Shown here piece by piece: positions 7,636 through 12,061 of a DNA stretch of 12,061 nt. This DNA is from CAYLZN01 sp964387935 (GTDB lineage Bacteria; Acidobacteriota; Vicinamibacteria; Vicinamibacterales; JAFNAJ01). Where the stretch lies: assembly GCA_964387935.1 (NCBI GenBank), contig CAYLZN010000165.1:1-12061 (forward strand). The letters run 5' to 3'. The position numbers and the translations under genes were made by a program. Below the pieces are notes generated by a model. That model ran no database searches, had not been told where the DNA came from, and saw nothing but the letters and a program-made list of their open reading frames with translations. Numbering within the stretch: position 1 is the stretch's first letter; every line of letters starts with the position of its first letter.

Positions 7636-7906
7636 GCATCCACCCCCTGGTCGCTCCTCGCTCCCGTCGACGAAGATCGTGTCCGCTTCTAACCCGCGAG
7701 CTCACGGCAGTCGCTCGCGCTCGCGCGAGGGCGGCGGATTGGCCCTCTCCAGAACAGCGACCAGGTCTCGGCGCAGGTCGGGAAGGCCTGGACACACCTT
7801 CACCCGCGACACGCGCCGTCCCTGGCAATCGTCAAGACCTGCTGGAACGGCGCAGCGCGTGCCTGGCCAGCAAGCCTACGAATCCCCAGGATTGAAGGCC
7901 CATAGC

Positions 7907-7946
7907 CTAGCGCACTTGCCTGAGTGATGCAACGGACTGGCGCTAG
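7907..7946. repeat. Inverted repeat CTAGCGC...GCGCTAG
   Basis: Two perfect 7-bp arms are separated by 26 bp, about 80-120 bp upstream of the ABC exporter start. It could be a pair of regulator half-sites or chance; no regulator gene is adjacent. Confidence 0.3.
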
Positions 7947-7976
7947 ATCAGTGGCCGCCCACTCCGGCAGACGTCT

Positions 7977-7993
7977 CCCGACGCGGCGTCGGG
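7977..7993. promoter_or_regulatory. 17-bp perfect palindrome upstream of the ABC exporter
   Basis: CCCGACGC and GCGTCGGG are complementary around a single central G. The palindrome ends 21 bp before the candidate -10 at 8015, so it covers the place of a -35 and just upstream. This suits an operator for a dimeric regulator. An RNA hairpin role is less likely if transcription starts near 8028. Confidence 0.4.
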
Positions 7994-8014
7994 CGAGTCG
8001 GCCCCTCAGCGGGA

Positions 8015-8020
8015 TACCAT
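8015..8020 (+). promoter_or_regulatory. Candidate -10 (TACCAT) for the ABC exporter
   Basis: TACCAT lies in the context GGGATACCATGG. With 7 nt spacing, transcription would begin at or next to the ATG at 8028, giving a leaderless mRNA; no Shine-Dalgarno precedes that ATG. No -35 is evident. This is a weak, context-based call. Confidence 0.3.
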
Positions 8021-8027
8021 GGTCCCC

Positions 8028-8944
<917 letters not shown>

Positions 8945-8948
<4 letters not shown>

Positions 8949-9754
8949 AGTCGAGCGGCGCCCGTGTGGCGGCCCTGCTGCACAAGGAGTGGCTGGACCT
9001 GCGGGGCACCCTGGCGCCGTGGCTGCCTGGGTTGCTCATGCTGCCCGTCGTCGGGCTTCCGTTCGTCTTCGGGGTCCTGATCCCCGAGCTGGCGGGCGAA
9101 CCGCTCGAGGATTCCGACTTCGGCGCGCATCTCGACGCGTTCCGGCAGGCATGGCCGGCGGTGGCGTCCCTCCCGCCGCGAGCGGCGGTGCAGGTGCTCG
9201 TCTTCCAGCAGTTCCTGATGCTGGTCCTCCTGGTGCCCGTGACAGGTGCGATGTCGCTCGCGGCGCATGGCGTCATTGGCGAGCGTCAGGGACGGACGCT
9301 CGAGCCCCTGCTGGCGACCCCGATGACGACCGTCGAGCTGCTGCTGGCGAAGATGTTGACGGCCTGGGTGCCGGGAGTGGCGATGGGGCTGCTGGCGACG
9401 GTCCTGTATTTCGGCGTCGTGGCGGCCGCGGCGGAACCGGGGGTGCTGTCGGCGCTGGTGTCGCTGCGCACGGGGCTGCTGGTGGTGGTTGGGGGCCCCC
9501 TGATCACCGCGGTGGCTCTGCAATTGGTGGTGCTCAGCTCGACCCGGGCGCGGGATCCGCGCTCGGCGCAGCAGGTGGGCGTCCTGGTCGTGCTGCCGCT
9601 GATGGGCCTGCTGGTGGCCCAGGGCACCGGGGCCTTCTGGCTGACGGTGGCGGCGATCCTGGGGATGATCGTCGTGCTCGCGGTGGTGTGGCTGGCGCTG
9701 CTGGGGCTGAGCGTGGCGGCGTTCGAGCCGGAGCGGATGCTGACCTGGGGGTAA
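8945..9754 (+). CDS. ABC-2 type permease, partner of the preceding ATPase
   Basis: 269 residues. About six hydrophobic segments can be seen: around residues 25-48, 82-108, 135-165, 172-198, 214-232 and 236-258. The conserved stretch GVIGERQGRTLEPLLATPMT (about 110-130), with its E...RTLE.LL.TP pattern, is typical of NatB/ABC-2 permeases and probably includes the coupling helix that contacts the ATPase. The predicted location is the inner membrane. Length and ATGA overlap fit a two-gene exporter; the family moves sodium, drugs, lipids or polysaccharides, and nothing here chooses among these. The stop codon at 9752-9754 is directly abutted by the long palindrome at 9755. Confidence 0.88.
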
Positions 9755-9803
9755 GGGGTCGGGAGTCCTTTTCGCAGAATTTGCGAAAAGGACTCCCGAC
9801 CCC
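9755..9803. repeat. Long perfect palindrome, REP-like element and/or terminator
   Basis: The left arm (9755-9776, beginning GGGGTCGGGAGTCC) and the right arm (9782-9803, ending GGACTCCCGACCCC) are perfectly complementary over 22 bp around the loop GAATT. The element touches the permease stop codon on one side and is followed by ATTTCTT on the other, so it may end exporter transcription despite a poor T-run. A perfect 22-bp stem is longer than most intrinsic terminators. I recall GGGGTC...GACTCC...TTTTCGC-type palindromes as dispersed repeats in many genomes, often linked to REP-associated tyrosine transposases; none is in this window. Confidence 0.8.
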
Positions 9804-9827
9804 ATTTCTTGCCGCACCGCGGCAGGG

Positions 9828-9845
9828 TATACTTGCCGCGGGAGG
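9828..9845 (+). promoter_or_regulatory. -10 TATACT and Shine-Dalgarno GGGAGG of the small gene
   Basis: TATACT (9828-9833) is followed by GGGAGG (9840-9845), 6 nt before the ATG at 9852. Transcription would start near 9840, giving a very short leader of about 12 nt that keeps the Shine-Dalgarno only at its very end. TGCCGC-ACC-GCGGCA (9810-9824) forms a perfect 6-bp hairpin or operator over the -35 side, and TTGCCGC recurs at 9833-9839. No standard -35 is present. Confidence 0.5.
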
Positions 9846-9851
9846 ACGGAC

Positions 9852-10043
9852 ATGGTCGCCATCGAGCTCACGGAGAACGACGCGATGATGCTGCGGGAGA
9901 TGCTCGAGGTTCAGGCGCGTGACCTCCGCCACGAGATCCACCACACCGACGATCGGACGTTCCGTCAGCTGCTGAAGCAGAGGGAACTGATGCTCGAACA
10001 CGTGTTGGGCCAGCTGCCGGCGCTGTCTGCGAGCCCCGCGTAG
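9852..10043 (+). CDS. Small helical protein of unknown function (63 residues)
   Basis: 63 residues, no signal peptide or membrane segment. Residues 6-55 are predicted to be two amphipathic helices: LTENDAMMLREMLEVQARDLRHEIHH, then the short break TDD, then RTFRQLLKQRELMLEHVLGQL. The composition is rich in Leu, Glu, Arg and His, so it is probably a small cytoplasmic helical hairpin that oligomerises. I recall similar short conserved proteins of the form 'IELT..E...L...L...L.DLR.EI.HTD...FR..LK.RE..L' in Acidobacteriota and other phyla, without known function. The strong Shine-Dalgarno GGGAGG, the -10 at 9828 and the lack of any overlapping gene support it as real. It lies between the exporter palindrome and the FadR-like gene and is probably transcribed alone. 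Confidence 0.82.
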   Translation: MVAIELTENDAMMLREMLEVQARDLRHEIHHTDDRTFRQLLKQRELMLEHVLGQLPALSASPA

Positions 10044-10135
10044 TCCCAGGGGACGAGCGCGGCGGACGGTCGCGAGTCGGCAGCCCCTGGTTGCGGCCCC
10101 CTCCGGTGCGGCCCGCCCCGTGTCCCCCGGGAGGG

Positions 10136-10150
10136 GCGGCGCAGCGCCGC
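10136..10150. terminator. GC hairpin after the small gene, weak terminator candidate
   Basis: GCGGCGC and GCGCCGC are complementary around one central A. The palindrome lies 92 bp past the small gene's stop and 17 bp before the TTGACA of the next promoter. There is no T-run, so it may instead be a regulatory site. A second pair, CCAGGGG (10046-10052) with CCCCTGG (10084-10090), could fold just after the stop codon. Confidence 0.3.
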
Positions 10151-10167
10151 ACTGCGTCACCAGGCGC

Positions 10168-10196
10168 TTGACACGGTGCGGCTTTGCGTGGAGGAT
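10168..10196 (+). promoter_or_regulatory. Candidate sigma70 promoter of the fadR-like gene
   Basis: A consensus -35 TTGACA (10168-10173) is followed after exactly 17 bp by GAGGAT (10191-10196). The latter keeps the important A at position 2 and T at position 6 of a -10 but is otherwise poor. Transcription would start near 10203, inside the operator at 10197-10216. The good -35 and exact spacing make it credible. Confidence 0.5.
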
Positions 10197-10216
10197 CTGA
10201 ATGAACGTCCATTCAG
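10197..10216. promoter_or_regulatory. FadR-box-like operator, CTGAATG-N6-CATTCAG
   Basis: This is a 20-bp palindrome with 9 of 10 base pairs matching (CTGAATG AACGTC CATTCAG). The inner 18 bp have the length and outer sequence of the Bacillus subtilis FadR box as I recall it (TGAATGA-N4-TCATTCA), differing at one position of the right arm. The site covers the predicted transcription start and lies 10 bp before the GTG of a FadR-like regulator, so negative autoregulation relieved by long-chain acyl-CoA is the natural reading. Confidence 0.7.
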
Positions 10217-10226
10217 TGGAGGGGTC

Positions 10227-10906
10227 GTGCCCATCGCCGCACCCGCCAAGCCGACGCGTCGTCCCAGTCCCCGCCTAGCGTCGCCCGTGCGCCAGGCGGC
10301 CGGCCCGCCCGCCCGCACGCGCCCCCCCGCGCCCCGCGGGGACAAGCGTGAACTGATCCTCCGCGCCGCGACCAAGGTCTTCGCGGAGCGGGGGTTCTTC
10401 AATGCCCAGGTCGCCGACGTCGCCCGCGCCGCCGGCATCGCCGCCGGCACCGTCTACCTCTACTTCCGCTCCAAGGACGACCTGCTGGTCTCGATTTTCG
10501 AGAAGACCATGCGCGAAGCCATCAGCGATGGCCGCGCCGCCCTCGCCGGCCTCACCGATCCGGTCGATCGCCTCCGCCGCATCGCCCGCCTGCACCTGGA
10601 GCGCATGGGCCGCGACCGCGACCTCGCGGTCGTCTTCCAGGTCGAGTTGCGCCAGAGCACCAAGTTCATGGAGCAGTTCTCCGCCACGCAGGTCCGCGAA
10701 TACCTCGGCATCATCCGCGACGTCATCGCCGACGGGCAGCAGCAGGGCCTGCTCCGCCCCGACGTGAACCCGACCATCGCCGCCAAGGTGCTCTTCGGCG
10801 CCCTCGACGAGATGGCCACCAACTGGATCCTCAGCCGGCGCCGCTACGCTCCCGTGGCCGACGCCGACGCCGTCCTCGACCTCTTTCTTCATGGAGTGAA
10901 GGCCTG

Positions 10907-10907
<1 letters not shown>
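10227..10907 (+). CDS. fadR: TetR-family regulator, Bacillus FadR (YsiA)-like, of fatty acid degradation
   Basis: 226 residues. Residues 1-38 are an unusual Pro/Ala/Arg-rich tail. Residues 40-85 are the TetR helix-turn-helix (ELILRAATKVFAERGFFNAQ, then VADVARAAGIAAGTVYLYFR). The ligand-binding domain carries DLAVVFQVELRQS (about 122-134) and FGALDEMATNWIL (180-192). Both match B. subtilis FadR blocks (NLAIVTQLELRQS and FGTIDETVTTWVM, from memory). That protein represses beta-oxidation genes and is released by long-chain acyl-CoA. The GTG at 10227 is chosen because GGAGG lies 4 nt upstream and the operator and promoter precede it; an in-frame ATG at 10176 would put the operator inside the gene. 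The stop codon overlaps the dehydrogenase start (TGATG), so the two are translationally coupled. The tail is longer than in Bacillus FadR. Confidence 0.88.

Positions 10908-12061
<1,154 letters not shown>

Larger units (their letters stand above)
7636..8018. other. Divergent intergenic region, no gene seen
   Basis: This 383-bp gap separates the minus-strand receptor from the plus-strand ABC exporter and should hold both promoters. I found no convincing -35/-10 pair for the receptor. It contains several inverted repeats: CCTGGTCGCT (7646-7655) with AGCGACCAGG (7756-7765), a self-complementary CTCGCGCGAG (7720-7729), CTAGCGC (7907-7913) with GCGCTAG (7940-7946), and the 17-bp palindrome at 7977-7993. 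Open frames crossing the gap have no recognisable protein features. Confidence 0.6.

Noticed and set aside
5995..7692. 565-residue plus-strand open frame opposite the TonB-dependent receptor
   Set aside because: No recognisable domain, Arg/Val/Glu-rich composition typical of an antisense frame; the receptor frame is complete from signal peptide to C-terminal aromatic.
7636..8018. Small gene or RNA gene in the large divergent gap
   Set aside because: No tRNA cloverleaf, no start with Shine-Dalgarno and protein-like composition; only inverted repeats were found.
10176..10226. Upstream ATG start for the FadR-like regulator
   Set aside because: It overlaps the candidate promoter and operator and lacks a Shine-Dalgarno, while the GTG at 10227 has GGAGG at good spacing.

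Overview
The window is high-GC bacterial DNA with long secreted-protein genes. Three features suggest an Acidobacteriota genome, probably the Vicinamibacteria side: a large TonB-dependent receptor with an N-terminal carboxypeptidase-regulatory-like domain, a second secreted protein carrying the same domain plus TPRs, and a multiheme cytochrome fused to HEAT and TPR repeats. This placement rests on protein style only; no rRNA or other marker is present.

Left part (1-1841). A beta-lactamase-family serine hydrolase runs off the left edge on the minus strand. It is divergent from a secreted carboxypeptidase-regulatory-like/TPR protein on the plus strand. The two probably share one symmetric -10 element (ATTATACT). 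The TPR gene converges on the cytochrome gene across a 50-bp gap filled by a GC-only 7-bp tandem repeat.

Middle part (1841-7635, all minus strand). In transcription order: a 962-residue TonB-dependent outer-membrane receptor, a structured 187-bp gap (hairpin, imperfect inverted repeat, CAGTTGC heptamer repeats), a 120-residue cupin lacking the usual metal-ligand histidines, and a 760-residue secreted cytochrome with eight CXXCH heme sites. The cupin and cytochrome may be cotranscribed. Nothing in the sequence shows that the receptor belongs to the same pathway.

Right part (8028-12061, all plus strand). A two-gene ABC exporter (ATPase and ABC-2 type permease, 4-bp overlap) is followed directly by a perfect 22-bp-stem palindrome. 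A 63-residue helical protein comes next, with a clear -10 and Shine-Dalgarno. The last unit is a TetR-family regulator strongly resembling Bacillus FadR (YsiA), with a FadR-box-like operator over its probable promoter. It overlaps the start of a FadN-like 3-hydroxyacyl-CoA dehydrogenase that runs off the right edge. This regulator, operator and enzyme form the best-supported functional unit: an acyl-CoA-responsive, self-controlled beta-oxidation operon. No tRNA, rRNA, CRISPR array, transposase or phage gene was seen, and no clearly new multi-gene system stands out.
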